64,000 bases of DNA from Punica granatum. Its lineage: Eukaryota; Streptophyta; Magnoliopsida; Myrtales; Lythraceae. A program made the translations under genes and the position numbers. The stretch is from the NCBI RefSeq assembly GCF_007655135.1, contig NC_045128.1:11842001-11906000 (forward strand), written 5' to 3'. Position 1 is the stretch's first letter; each line of letters opens with the position of its first letter. The notes beneath the pieces are model-generated. The model saw nothing but the letters and a program-made list of their open reading frames with translations, searched no databases and was not told the origin of the DNA. Shown here one piece after another: positions 52,441-63,861 of this stretch.

Positions 52441-55400
52441 TGTACGGACCCGAATGTGGTTCTCGTCGAGACCTGCATGCGCTCGACCGAATCGCGCGGC
52501 TTAGGAGTGTCCACCTTCCCGGGGATGCGTGACGGACACGCGTGAGAAGGAGTCGCCACTTGCCTATTTACGACCCAAAGGTCGAGGATCGGTAAGTTAC
52601 CCGGGTCTAGGGGTAATGATACACCTAGTTTTGCTAAGGCATTGGTCTGTGCAGACCCGGAAAATCCGAGTTCGAGTGTTCACGTTACATGCGGGACTAT
52701 ATCCCGCACACTCTTTCGGTACTTTGGTTTGCTAGGCTTGCAATTTTATTTCATTTACAGCATGAATTAAGTTGTGCTTGGCTTACACGTTTTGACACCA
52801 AAAATTCGGTGAACTAAACGATGTCGGTTAAGTAGCCGAGAGAGAAGTAAGCCCGTATGTCGGGGAATCGATTCACAATCTTGCGTTACAGTTCATCAAA
52901 CTATTATGTTCGAATTCTTGCGTGAACTGGAACCGCGAGATCTTGGGATTACTCTTGTATGAACAAGCATTGAACCGATTCGATTAGTTCAACTCTCGGA
53001 CCATTCGCTCACCGATTGGGATTCTTACAGAATGAATGTATAAAATAAATCCTTACAATGCTCTCAAAACAATAAATACAAATTACAAATGATTGAATCC
53101 CAGTCGATTCGCGATCGGTTATTATTCCGCTTCGACATGCCGTGAGTTCAGGGAAAAACCGAAAAACTAAAATTCAATTGAGCCCTCAGTGAATAGGGCG
53201 TTGGACCCCGTGACTGATGGTTAGGGCATTGAACCCTAAGTGCAATGCGTCCTATGGGTCGGGCTCGACTCGCATGGACAAACAATAGTAGAAAAGTAAC
53301 AAACAACATGCAGATTGCAGACAATGTGTTTGTTATTGCCAAATGTACGTAGATTAACAGATTATTAACCCAATGGTAGTTTTGCAAGCAAATGCCATAT
53401 GTTAAACAGGCAAACGTGTACAAAGCATTTTGCATTCGGCTTTATTTCAAGGACCTGACAGACATGGTGTCTGTAGTCAAGTCCTTTGTGTGTGGATTGC
53501 TTTTAAAAATTGTTATGTACTGTGACACTGAATTACCACTGAATTAGCCAAACTCATGTTTTGACTCTAGATTTGGAACCTAGAGTTCCCGTAACCATTA
53601 TCTAGTGTTTGGTTAGGCGAGTGAAAGGTTAATCCGCATTTTGCATGTTTTGTGACAGATATAACCGTTCTAGTTACCCGAGTCTACGATAGGATGACAT
53701 AAACTCATCAGTAGATAAGAAAAGGCTTTGCAGATGAACTTGCACCTGAACAGGTAGCCTATTCTTATTCTGATACCGTAGTGTTTCTGTCAAGCTATCC
53801 CTAGGGGTATCGCTAAATTGTGAAAAGACCATTTTGCCCTTTATTTGAAAATTATTCTCAGAAAAGGAAAACATCGCAGTGCGGGCCACCTCAGCCTGTA
53901 GCCGGTGTCTACCAATTCCCTGAATCGTCCAGGGTTATGCAAGAACCTTGAAAAAGTCAAAGAACCAGTCGATCTTACCGGAAGTGATCTAAAAAAATCT
54001 TCTGTATCCTGACCTGAGTTCATAAATCTTATGTAAAAACTCAAGTTGAGACGCATAAGTCCTTTCTAGACGTCCATGCTACATCAGACTATGCATTTCG
54101 AGTTTTAAAATAGAAAAGTTTTGAAAAGGGCATTAACGTCATTTGACAACTCATCGACACGAGTTATCAGTTAGTTGCCGATTCATGCAAACTTATCAGT
54201 GCCAAGTGGATTTAATCGTGTGAACGTCCTGATTAACCCCTTGGTGGATTTATAGCTTAAAATTAAATGCCGAATGCAGTAAATGTGCAGGTTACAGACA
54301 ATTAGATAGATTATGGATTGATCCACTGAATGAAGTCCGAGTACCCGAAAAGCTTAATTTAATAAAAACAATTCATGACACGGCGACCAAGACGGGTCCA
54401 GGAAAGTCGAGGATAATTTGGTCAAAATGACCAAAATACCCTCGGAACCCAAATGGCCCCGAAAGAGTCACCGATACATGAACCCATGCATTTTACTTTA
54501 AAAACAATGTTTTAAAGTTGTTAGCATGCGGGATTTGCGACAATATTGAAATTTACAATTTGCACAAAATTCGAGAAATGAATATCATCGAGGCAAAGAG
54601 ACCGTTCTTGACCCGAATAAGGTTGAGGAACCTTCGGCTCTTTCCACTTGGGAATAGCCGTGAGTTTCCTTGACCCGTTTCGGGTTTCAAACGTTCTCTT
54701 TAACACAATTTCGACTATTTGTTGCATGCTCAAATGTTAAACACAATAAATGACACGTATTTAACAAAGCCGGTATCGCCATGAGTTTGAAAAACGCATT
54801 TAAACATACAAACATGCACAAACACGTTATTTATGGAATCGATAAAACAATACCGGCTCCATGGATGTGGGAAAACATAAAGATTCGGGAAACAACTCTA
54901 ATCGGGGCAATGAAACCAGTTATAACCCAAAGAACCAATAAAGGGCCACGATTACCTTTCCTCAAGGGGAACCCGTGAGTTTCTTTGGTTGTTTGGGTTT
55001 AAATTGGTCTCTTCGACTTCGATTTAAACATTTCCCGACATGCTAGCACGTCAAATGATGATAATCATGCATAATATAACATGGAGATTGCATAAAAATT
55101 AAATCTTGCAAGAAAATCATGCATGGAATCAACTTATAACTCCATAAACACAACAAAAATTGTAAAAGTCATAGCTCCTCTAAATCGAGAATGTTTATAC
55201 CAGTCCCGGGATGCGGGATGGGACTGTTAGAAGTCGGGTTAGACCGTTGGTAGGTCGGGTTTGGGCTGTTTTGACTTGAACAGACCCGAATGGCAGCAAC
55301 AGACCCGACTGAAAATTTCTGACCCGACTGAGCAATATTCGGGTCGAACGTCACCACGGTGGCTCCCGATGGAAATTTGATGCAAGGTTAGTGGCTCCTG

Positions 55401-57941
55401 ACTCCTAAGAGACCCCCGAAGGTGGCTGTGGTGGTCGTTTGGCAAAAAGAAACTCGGGTCGACCCATATAGCCCTGCAAAGATCAAACAAAATAGAGCGC
55501 GCCCAGGAACAGACCCGACTGGGCAAGTTTCGGGTTGGACGTCATCACGGTGGCTCCCAATGGAATTTTGATGCAAGATCGGTGGCTCTTGACTCCTAAG
55601 AGACCCCCGGAGGTGGCTGTTGTGGTTGTTTGGTCCTAGAGTTATCGGGTTGACCCGTATAGCCCTGCAAAGATCACGGAAAGAGAGTACGTCCTAGAAA
55701 CAGACCCGACTGAACAGTGTTCGAGTCGGACGGCACCGCGGTGGCTTATGATGGAATTTTGAGGGAAGGTCAACGGTTCCCGACTCCTAACTGACCTCCA
55801 GAGGTGACTGTGATGGTCGTTTGGCGAAAAGGGTCTCGGATTGACCCGATCTGCAAGAAAATCGCAAGATGAGACAGAAAATCCGACCCGATTGGGCAGT
55901 AGGGCTGTTTCTTCGTGCTGGGTTAAAACCAACGGGTTTTTTCTGGATTTCTCGACTCCTTGACACCCTAGGGTCGTGTGCGGAGGTGTTTGATGGGTTT
56001 TGAAAACTCAAATCGGTCTGGAAATGCTTGAAACCCAGGTTGACATTTTTGACCCGAAAAGGGCAAAAAACTGTTTAGTTCTGTACTGAGCTGGTTCTAT
56101 GGCTTAGATGCTTCAAAATTACAATCTAAGCTCGGAAATGGATAGAGGGCGTTGAAAACATGTGTGATATGAAGTTTGGTGAAGTTTGGATTTAAGCCGG
56201 GATGGTGAATACCATGATTCCGACTTAAGTCTTGAGGGTTTTTGCTTTGCTGAAGCTTTCTGCGGTTTCTTCAAGTCTTGGAGAGCATTTGAAGAGTGAG
56301 AAAGCTTGAGAGAGATGGCATGAAGGTGAATGATTAAGTTAATGACATTTGGACAATATATAGGCGAAGTTTAAGTGCAATTAAGTGAGAAAAAGAACAA
56401 TTAAGAGCAAGAATTAGGGGGATCCGAATTTTTAATCAAGATAGGGATGAAGACTTCTTCAATATGCATTAATGAGGAAGAGCCAAATGTATTGATGGTG
56501 AGTTGAAGTTGGAGTGTAAAATTGAAAGACTTATATATTTTTTTGGGCAAGTTGATCAAGAGAAGACAAGAGGCAATGGAGAGGCCGGTCATGGAGAATT
56601 ACGGCTGTCCTAGGGCAGCCCGTGCGTCATTCGGGACGAAGTTTGGGTCTCGATTGATTCCGTGTTCGAGGTTCGTGGCTCAAACAAACGTCGAATTGTC
56701 AATGTCCGCGCGAAAACAATTCAAACGAGCCCGAAATCATCCATTTTGCCCAAAGGAATGTCCGTGTGGTTTTTTGGGCTCGAAAGCCAGTTTTGCTCAT
56801 TTCAGGCGATTAGAGCAAAGTTAACCATTTCTGAATGCACATCTCGTGTCTACGTTCCGTGTTGGTCGTTTTGACATGCATTGTCGTTCAGACTGAATAG
56901 TTGACCCTTAAGCCAGTATTGCAAATGTGGAGCTGGAAACGTCCTAAGAGTCCGCAACCGAATTTATCAGAATGCTTTATGAGTTGCTTGGATGATCCGG
57001 AGATCGTTTCGATCTCTGTTCGTTGAGAACAGACCTCGAAAGATTAGAAAAATGCATCTGGGACACTAAAAGCACTGTTCAGGAGGTCTAGCTGAATTGT
57101 GTAGTTCTATCTGAGGATTTCACATTGAGCCTTAGCACTAGGTTGGCCAATCATCCGGCGTCAATTTTCCACGAAAAGGACATTCGGTTATGAATTTCCG
57201 TTAAAAACGGTCTTTTCTGCTCTTTGAAGGTCATTCGCGAAACTGAAAGGGATTCTGCAGTTCGATTTACCTAATTGTGTTTGTCCATTGTAGTTTTTGG
57301 GGGCAATGCATGGCTAACTTGGATTGTCGATGTTCTGTTAGATCAGTCTCCGGATATGGTTTTCAGTTGAAAGGTATGCTTGTTATATCGTTCGGAAGTC
57401 ATTCGAGGAGTCTATATGACTTCCGAGAGACAATCTGAAGCAATGATCATGCTTTGTATAATTGCTAGATGTGACTGCATCTGACATCGGGTATTAACTT
57501 TTCTTTGGTGAACCGGCGTTTTTGGACTCCCACTAAAAAGTTGTCTGTATTCAGAAAATTGCTTTGTATAGAGCAGATGATCTGCGAAATGTGATTGAAG
57601 ACACTTTTCATCTGTTTGGCACCGCGAGGGATTTTTGGAGTCCAATATTGACTATCTTCTGATGGCTGAGTGAACCAGCGAAAAATAGCACTTTCGGCGT
57701 TGTATTCTATAAAATGCCGGCTTGGGGATTGTTTGGGCTCTTTGATTGCTCTGCATGAATGTGATGACCAATGAAGTTCTTCTGTTGTGCGCTCGAATCA
57801 TCTGACTGTCTCTGCTGACTTAAAGATGAATAGTGACTCGCTGCTCTGTCGAGTCTTCTTCTGTATCGGTACTCAAGTCATGGTCTGGGTTGCTGCTGAT
57901 GCACATTGCTTGAACTGGTTGACCAAAATGGGGTGCTAACA
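52441..57941. mobile_element. 5.5-kb TG...CA segment, probable solo LTR of a long-LTR (Ty3-type) family
   Basis: Begins TGTACGGACCCG and ends GGGTGCTAACA. It is flanked by near-identical 5-mers CCCAT (52436-52440) and CTCAT (57942-57946). It sits exactly where the Copia 5' LTR is cut, since the 3' LTR reads straight through (AGCCCATGTGTAG). No gag or pol homology is seen, and the two ends are not repeats of each other, so it is not a complete LTR element. The early phrase GGAGTCGCCACTTG is common in LTRs of Ty3/Tat-like plant elements (from memory of the families). A solo LTR fits best; a decayed non-coding element is the alternative. Confidence 0.7.
55300..55890. repeat. Tandem repeat, ~190-210-bp unit, three copies
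   Basis: Copies at about 55300-55509, 55510-55700 and 55701-55890 each start CAGACCCGACTG and share GGTGGCTC, GATGGAATTTTGA, GACTCCTAAGAGACCCCC and ATAGCCCTGCAAAGATCA. They lie within the 5.5-kb segment. Overlapping minus-strand frames here are repeat artefacts. Confidence 0.88.
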
Positions 57942-57946
57942 CTCAT

Positions 57947-58072
57947 GTGTAGAATATTTTCTCTTTAATAATTTCTTATTGTATATTATATGCTCTGTAT
58001 ATGTACCTCTTAAGAACAGTAATGAAGTTGAGTTGAAAACAAATTCACAAACACTCAGTTTTCTCGCGTTCA
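57947..58072 (+). repeat. 5' LTR of second Copia element, second piece
   Basis: GTGTAGAATATTTTCTCTTT to CTCGCGTTCA matches the end of the 3' LTR at 63059. The primer-binding-like site follows directly. Confidence 0.9.
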
Positions 58073-58122
58073 TTTGGCATTAGAGCCATAGGAGAAGATA
58101 TCTTCTTCCTTTTTACTCACAT

Positions 58123-58850
58123 AATGGCCAATGCAAATAGCCCTTACCCTTAATGAAGACAATTATTTGCTATGGGAAACACATGTTGTGTCTCTAATTT
58201 AAAGTTAGAACCTTCTTGGTTTTCTCATCGGAAAGACTACAGCACTAGCATAGACCATTTCGGGAGCCGATGAAAGCGTTGTTGTTGCAAATCTAGATTT
58301 TTCTACCTGGGTTCGTACGTATAGGCCTATAAAGTCGTGGCTTGTGGGGACTTTATTTGAAGAAGTGTTAGGGCTTGAAGTTAGGTTAAAAACCACTGCA
58401 CAAGTATGGAAGGCTCTAACTGAGCGTTTTGCTTAGCACTCTATCGCACAAGAGTTTGATTTGCTTAATCAACTTCAGCATATTGAGAAAGAAGATCTTA
58501 CACTGAGTAAATATCTTAGTAATTTTAATTCTATCTGTGATCAGCTCTCTGCTGATGGAAAGCCAATTTCAGACGTTAATAAGGTATTTGGGCTATTGGA
58601 AGGGCTCGGAGACAAATATGAGTCTTTCAAGACTACCATGCTCCGTCCACCGCTCTCGAATTATGCTGATCTTGTCTCATGGCTCAAGGGTTATAAGTTG
58701 CGCAACAAGCACGTACTCTATGCCACTCCTTCTTACCTTGTTGACTTTGTGTCTCAAACTCTGAGTGATTATCGCAGCTCTGACAAAGGCAAGGGTTACT
58801 CTCGTGGAAAGGGCTCTTCCAACCGTGTAGGGCAATCTCAACAGACTTAA
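58123..58850 (+). pseudogene. Copia gag (second element)
   Basis: The frame at 58461-58850 is open and reads LNQLQHIEKEDLTLSKYLSN, then GLGDKYESFKTTML and SWLKGYKLRNKHVL, a Copia gag core. Upstream homology (58123-58440) contains stops. A zinc-knuckle remnant (CKRRGHTVLKCYHR) follows at about 58915-58960. Confidence 0.85.
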
Positions 58851-58899
58851 CAAAAGAATCAGGGAGGCTCGAGTTAGAGAAGCCCTCACAAGCTCGGGA

Positions 58900-61800
58900 T
58901 TCCTACTTGTCCAATCTGCAAGAGACGAGGGCATACTGTATTGAAGTGCTATCACAGGTTTGACAATAGCTATCAAGCTAACAACATCCCTCAGGCCTTG
59001 GTTACCTTACATATCTCCGATGTGGCTGATGAGGACTCGCACCTGGATACTGGAGCCAATGTTCATGTTACTAATGATCTAGGTAAACTCCATGATCTGG
59101 CTTCTTATTGTGGCTTGGATCACTTAATGGTTGGAAACAGTGCTGCTCTCTCTATTACACATACTGGAATAAGTTTTATAGGCCAATCGTCGTATCAGCT
59201 CAAATTGAAAAATGTTCTAGTGGTACCCGAGATTAAGAAGAATTTGCTGTTAGTCTCTCAATTAACACATGATTATCCTTGTTACTTTATCTTTGATAAT
59301 GCTGGATTTTTTTTTATCAAGGATTTGAAGACAAATCGGGTCCTAGTAACGGGAACTAAAGATCGTGGGCTTTACACAGACAAGAACAATGGATGGGCAG
59401 CTTTCTTCTCACATTGAAATAAGTCTGTATTCGTTGACATGTGGCACCAACGCTTGGGACACTCCCATGACCACATCCTGCAACATCTATGGAAGTTCGG
59501 ACAAATTTCTAATTCGTCCCAGATTTTTAATCACAGATTTTTATGATTGTTGTCAAATAAGCAAGAGCTCTAAGTTGCCCTTTAGTTGTAGTAATTCCTA
59601 AAGTGAATTTCCATTAAAGAAACTTCATTGTGATTTATGGGGGCCTGTCCCCATTCCATCTATGCAAGGGTTCCAGTATTATGCTATTGTTGTTGATTAT
59701 TTCTCACATTATTGTTGGATTTATCCCTTAAAGAGGAAGTCCGATTCTTTCCAGAATATTTTCTCTTTTCAAAAGATGGTTGAGAATCAAATCATCGCAA
59801 AATTAATATTTTTCAATATGATGGTGGAGGAGAATTCATCGGATTAGATTTTCAGTCACAATTAACCAATTGTGATATTCAACATTTTATCTCATGTCCA
59901 AATACACCAAAACAGAATGCCATGGTTGAACAAAGACATCGACAAATTGTTGAACTTGGCCTTGCAATGATGTATGATTCTTTTATGCCACTAAGTTATT
60001 GGGTTGAGGCTTTCACCACAGTTGTCTTCATTATTAATCGACTCCCTTCTGCCTCCTTGATGATGAAGAGTCTATACATGGTGTTATTTAGCAAAAATCC
60101 CGATTATTCCATGCTTCGAGTATTTGGTTCTTGATGTTATCCACATCTTCGACATTACTTGAAGAACAAATTTGAGTAGCAGTCTCTTCCATGTGTTTTC
60201 TTGGGATATAGTGAGAAGCACAAAGGTTATTGGTGCTTGCATATTTCTAGTGGCCGAGTCTATATCTCACGTCATGTTATATTTGACAAATGCTCTTTCC
60301 CTTTCAAGCATATCTCACAGGGGGAGAAAACTACTTCTCAAGAGGAGTCTTTGACATGGACAACATCACGAGAATGGGCTCGACTTTTTAATTCAACAAA
60401 TTTATCATTTGATACAACTCCAACTGGGCCGCCTTCTCCAAGTATAATTCCTGCTGATCAGCCTGCTGCTCCTAAATCCTCTAATGAAGAACAAGCTGTA
60501 GTGACCTTTCTAATTGAGCCAAGTAATTTGACCAATGTTCTTCCAACTCCAGATCCTCTCGGATCAGCCTCTTTTGGTGATTCCACTGCTGACATTGCTG
60601 ATCACAACATACCCGAGGCATCCACTAAGCAGCAAGCTATTCAGCCTCCTCTTCCATCTATTGCAAGTTTGCACCCGATGATAAGTGTGCCAAGGCGAGC
60701 ATATCCAAACCTAACCTCAAGTTTGCTAATCTTTCTCTCTTAGATATTCCAGTAGAACCTCAGAGCGTCAAAAGTGCTCTCAAATATCCTGGGGTGGGAA
60801 GAGGCAATGCTTGACGAATTGAAGGCTCTTCGTCAAAATCACACTTGGGAGCTCGTTCCTCATACTGATCGGATGAACGTTGTTGGTTGCAAATCTTCAA
60901 GACCAAACTTTGGGTGGATGGCACTCTGGATCGCCTTAAAGCACGACTAGTGGCTATGGGATTTCATCAAGAAGAACGGGTCGATTATTTTGAAACCTTT
61001 AGTTCAGTCATTATACCAGGTACAATCCGTATTGTCCTCACTCTAGTTGTCCTTTGGAATTGGCCCATTCGACAGCTTGATGTTGAAAATGCATTCTAGC
61101 ATGGAAATTTGGATGTAGCTATCTATATAGAGCAACCCCCGACTTTCATGATTATACACGATCCGATCGTGTATGTCTTCTACACTGAGCACTCTATGGG
61201 CTTAAACAAGCTCCAAGGGCCTGGTTTGAAAAATTCAACGATTTTATTCTTCAATATGGGTTCTAATGCAGTTTGGCCAACCCCTCCCTATTTGTGTGTC
61301 ATTGTGATCAGCACATTCTTATTCTTCTTTTATATGTTGACGATATAATCTTCACTAGGAATTTTGATTAATTAATACAAGACTTAATTGTCTCTCTTGG
61401 CCGTATCTTCTCAATGAAGGATCTCGGCCCCTTACATTACTTCTTGGGTGTTGAGGTTATTCGTACTTCTTATGGCATTTTTCCCTCATAAAGGAAATAT
61501 GCATGTGATATGCTTGATTGTGCTCTCATCGGACAATGCAAAGCTATTGTGACTCCAATAGCATTCAAACACCCTCTCGGGAAATTAGATGACTAACCTT
61601 ATTCGGAGGCTTCTTACTATAGAAGCTTTGTTGGAGCTCTACAATATTTGACTCTTACTAGGCCTGACATATATTACTGTGTAAATATTGTCTCTCAAAA
61701 AATGCATTCCCCGACTTTGGCTCACTTCCAGCGTGTCAAACGTATACTATATTATATTCGAGGTTCAGTTATCTTGGCCTTCGCATTCTATCGTCTAACA

Positions 61801-62160
61801 ATCCTGATCTTCATGCATTTGCAGATGCCGATTTGGCCGAGTGTAAGGAAACAAGATCAACCACTGGGAGCTAACTGTATTTCCTAGGGACTCAAGAGGC
61901 AACCAATTGTTGCTCGTTCTACAGCTGAAGTTGAATATAGGGCTCTCGCAGTAGCTGCTACATAACTCATGTGGATTTCCTATATACTTTGGGACCTTGG
62001 AGTGTATCAACCGCGACCCTCATTGCTCTTCACAAACAACATTTCTACACTACATCTAACGTCAAATCCTATCTTCCATGCTTGTACGAAGCATGTGGAA
62101 ATCGACTACCATTTTGTGCGAGAGAAAGTGGCTCTTGGGTCCATCGTCATGCAATTTGTT
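58900..62160 (+). pseudogene. Copia pol (protease, integrase, RT, RNase H), degenerate
   Basis: Protease HLDTGANVHVTND at about 59040-59078; pre-integrase WHQRLGHSHDH (59439-59471); integrase core with FQYYAIVVDYFSHYCWIYPLKRK (59670-59738) and TPKQNAMVEQRH (59905-59942); linker region 60180-60740; RT with FKTKLWVDGTLDRLKARLVA (60895-60960), RQLDVENAF and the catalytic YVDDI box at about 61333-61347 (in another frame from its surroundings); RNase H with RPDIYYCVNIVS (61650-61690), STAEVEYRALA and KHVEIDYHFVREK (62088-62130). Many stops and frame changes; no functional polyprotein. Confidence 0.9.
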
Positions 62161-62165
62161 TCGAC
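62158..62165. repeat. 8-bp target duplication, left copy
   Basis: GTTTCGAC, repeated at 62722-62729 on the other side of the hAT-type MITE. Confidence 0.9.
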
Positions 62166-62721
62166 CATTGTTATCAGAACCGGACCGGACCGGCCGGTTC
62201 GACCGGTCGGACCGGGAACCGGCACCAAGTCCGGTCCGGTTCGCCTAAAAACCGAAATGGCAGCTTTGAACCGTTGGACCCATTGAACCGGCCGGTTTTA
62301 AGCAAAATTTCATTAAACCGGCCGGTTCTATGGGTTTTTATGGGTTTCCTATTTAATGTAAAAATTGGTTGGTTGTGTAAGGATTTGAACTCATGACCTC
62401 TTGCTTTTCATATTAGCATACTACCAACCAAGCCACCACCACTTTTTTGTTCTTTTAACTCTACTTTTAAGTACTTATTAAAATAAAATATTTATTTTGA
62501 AGTAAGAAATATTAAATATAGATACTTTCTTATACTATTATTATATTTCTTTAAAATCATCATACTTTTATCTTAATTATCATAATTTTTTTAATAATAT
62601 GAATATTTATTTTATTTTAAATAAACGAGCGGTCCGACCCATCGAACCCCCGGTTGGACCCATAAACCCATGACCCCGTACCCCTTCCGGTTCATCATCC
62701 GGTCCGGTTCTGATAACACTG
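62166..62721. mobile_element. hAT-type MITE in Copia RNase H region (556 bp)
   Basis: Inverted ends: CATTGTTATCAGAACCGGAC at the left and GGTCCGGTTCTGATAACACTG, reversed, at the right. It is flanked by perfect 8-bp GTTTCGAC. It interrupts the Copia reading FVST-SLQVADI precisely. CCGG-rich ends (several CCGGTTCGACC-like words) enclose an AT-rich interior. The 8-bp duplication and CANTG start fit hAT. Confidence 0.92.
62366..62440 (-). other. tRNA-like segment inside the hAT-type MITE
   Basis: The minus strand reads GGTGGCTTGGTTGGTAGT (A-box-like), then CATGAGTTCAAATCC (B-box-like) at roughly tRNA spacing. It could be a captured tRNA or SINE head. A folded cloverleaf was not verified. Confidence 0.45.
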
Positions 62722-62838
62722 GTTTCGACATCACTTCAAGTAGCAGATATTTCACTAAACCATTGGTTCGAGTAATTTTCTTGACATTCGAAACAAACTC
62801 AATCTTTGGAAGTTATTAGCAGCCGGTTTGAGGGGGAG

Positions 62839-63059
62839 TGTAAGGGAAATAAATCACGAAGATACGAACGGGCAAGAAGGCATATCAGTTCCCGATCCTA
62901 ATGCACCAAATCTCACCTAATTAAACAGCCCATGTGTAGAATATTTTCTCTTTAATACTTTCTTATTGTATATTGTATGCTCTGTATATGTACCTCTTAA
63001 GGGCAGTAATGAAGTTGAGCTGAAAACATATTCACAAACATTCAGTTTTCTCACGTTTA
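62839..63059 (+). repeat. 3' LTR of second Copia element
   Basis: TGTAAGGGAAATAAATCACG to TCTCACGTTTA, 221 bp and uninterrupted. It is the reference that reveals the insertion in the 5' LTR. Confidence 0.92.
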
Positions 63060-63066
63060 TTAACCC

Positions 63067-63860
63067 TTTACCTTAATAACATAACAGTTCTACCTCCTTC
63101 CCATATTGGTTACTTGTACAACAAAACAAAAACAGAACTCCTCTAGCCTAGTTAGAAGAAGAAAATTAAGCAGCCCACTTTATGTCCCGCTTTCCACTCT
63201 CCTCTTCGCAACTCAATTTATCTCTGCAGGGAGAAATAATCTAAAAGCAGAATGAGCGCATAAACTTGAAACCAATTAAAATACACCACCAGCGTTCGGC
63301 TAGCTCATTGATGGTCATAATCTGCAGAAGTGCAGATTGCAACTGTCCATGAAAGGAAACTGCAAATATCTAACATTCGAGCTCACAATTATCTGCTAAC
63401 CATGATGAAGTTACGTAAGGAAACCCAGATGTACACCTGATGCCGATGCCACAGCAACCATGAAATGAAGTGAAGGCATATAGAATGTTGTGTATAAATG
63501 TAGAATGTTGTCTAAGAGAGCAATTCCATGCCATGTGCTCTTACTTACTTTGACCAAGTTCACCTGAGCTGAACCTGCAATTGAAGCTCAAAAGGAGAGA
63601 AAACTAGAGCATGTACGGTTAAAATAAGAACAAGTTTACATCTCTGCTCCGTTTCAAGCTTCGTTGGAAAAGGAAACACCTCAGACTATTGAGTTTACGT
63701 TTTCCCTCTTCTCCTCCACCATGAACGATCAGTCACCACACCAGCACGACACCCTTCTTGGTCAAGAGTGCAAGGACGGGGAGACTGGACAAAGGAGAGA
63801 GAGAGAGAGATGGTAGAGTGTGGAGTTTTTAGAGAGAGAAAGGAAGAGAGCCATCACAGT
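63067..63860. other. Non-coding stretch inside the large inverted repeat
   Basis: No open frame of note and no recognised family. Ends in a GA-rich run (GAGAGAGAGAGA near 63800-63840). Confidence 0.5.
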
Positions 63861-63861
63861 T

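Larger units (their letters stand above)
52346..63059 (+). mobile_element. Ty1/Copia retrotransposon with two later insertions
   Basis: The 5' LTR is in two pieces (52346-52440 and 57947-58072) that together match the 3' LTR at 62839-63059 (221 bp). The word TTAACCC lies on both outer sides (52339-52345 and 63060-63066), a likely target duplication. The PBS-like TGGCATTAGAGCC is at 58075-58087 and the purine tract GAGGGGGAG at 62830-62838. The internal gag-pol is full length in layout but riddled with stops. A 5.5-kb segment sits in the 5' LTR and a hAT-type MITE sits near the end of pol. Confidence 0.9.

Noticed and set aside
55239..55932. Three overlapping minus-strand frames of similar sequence
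   Set aside because: Produced by the ~190-bp tandem repeat. No homology to a protein.
52441..57941. Complete LTR retrotransposon
   Set aside because: The two ends are not repeats of each other and no gag or pol homology is seen, so a solo LTR fits better.
58205..58396. Minus-strand 63-aa frame
   Set aside because: Antisense of the Copia gag region.
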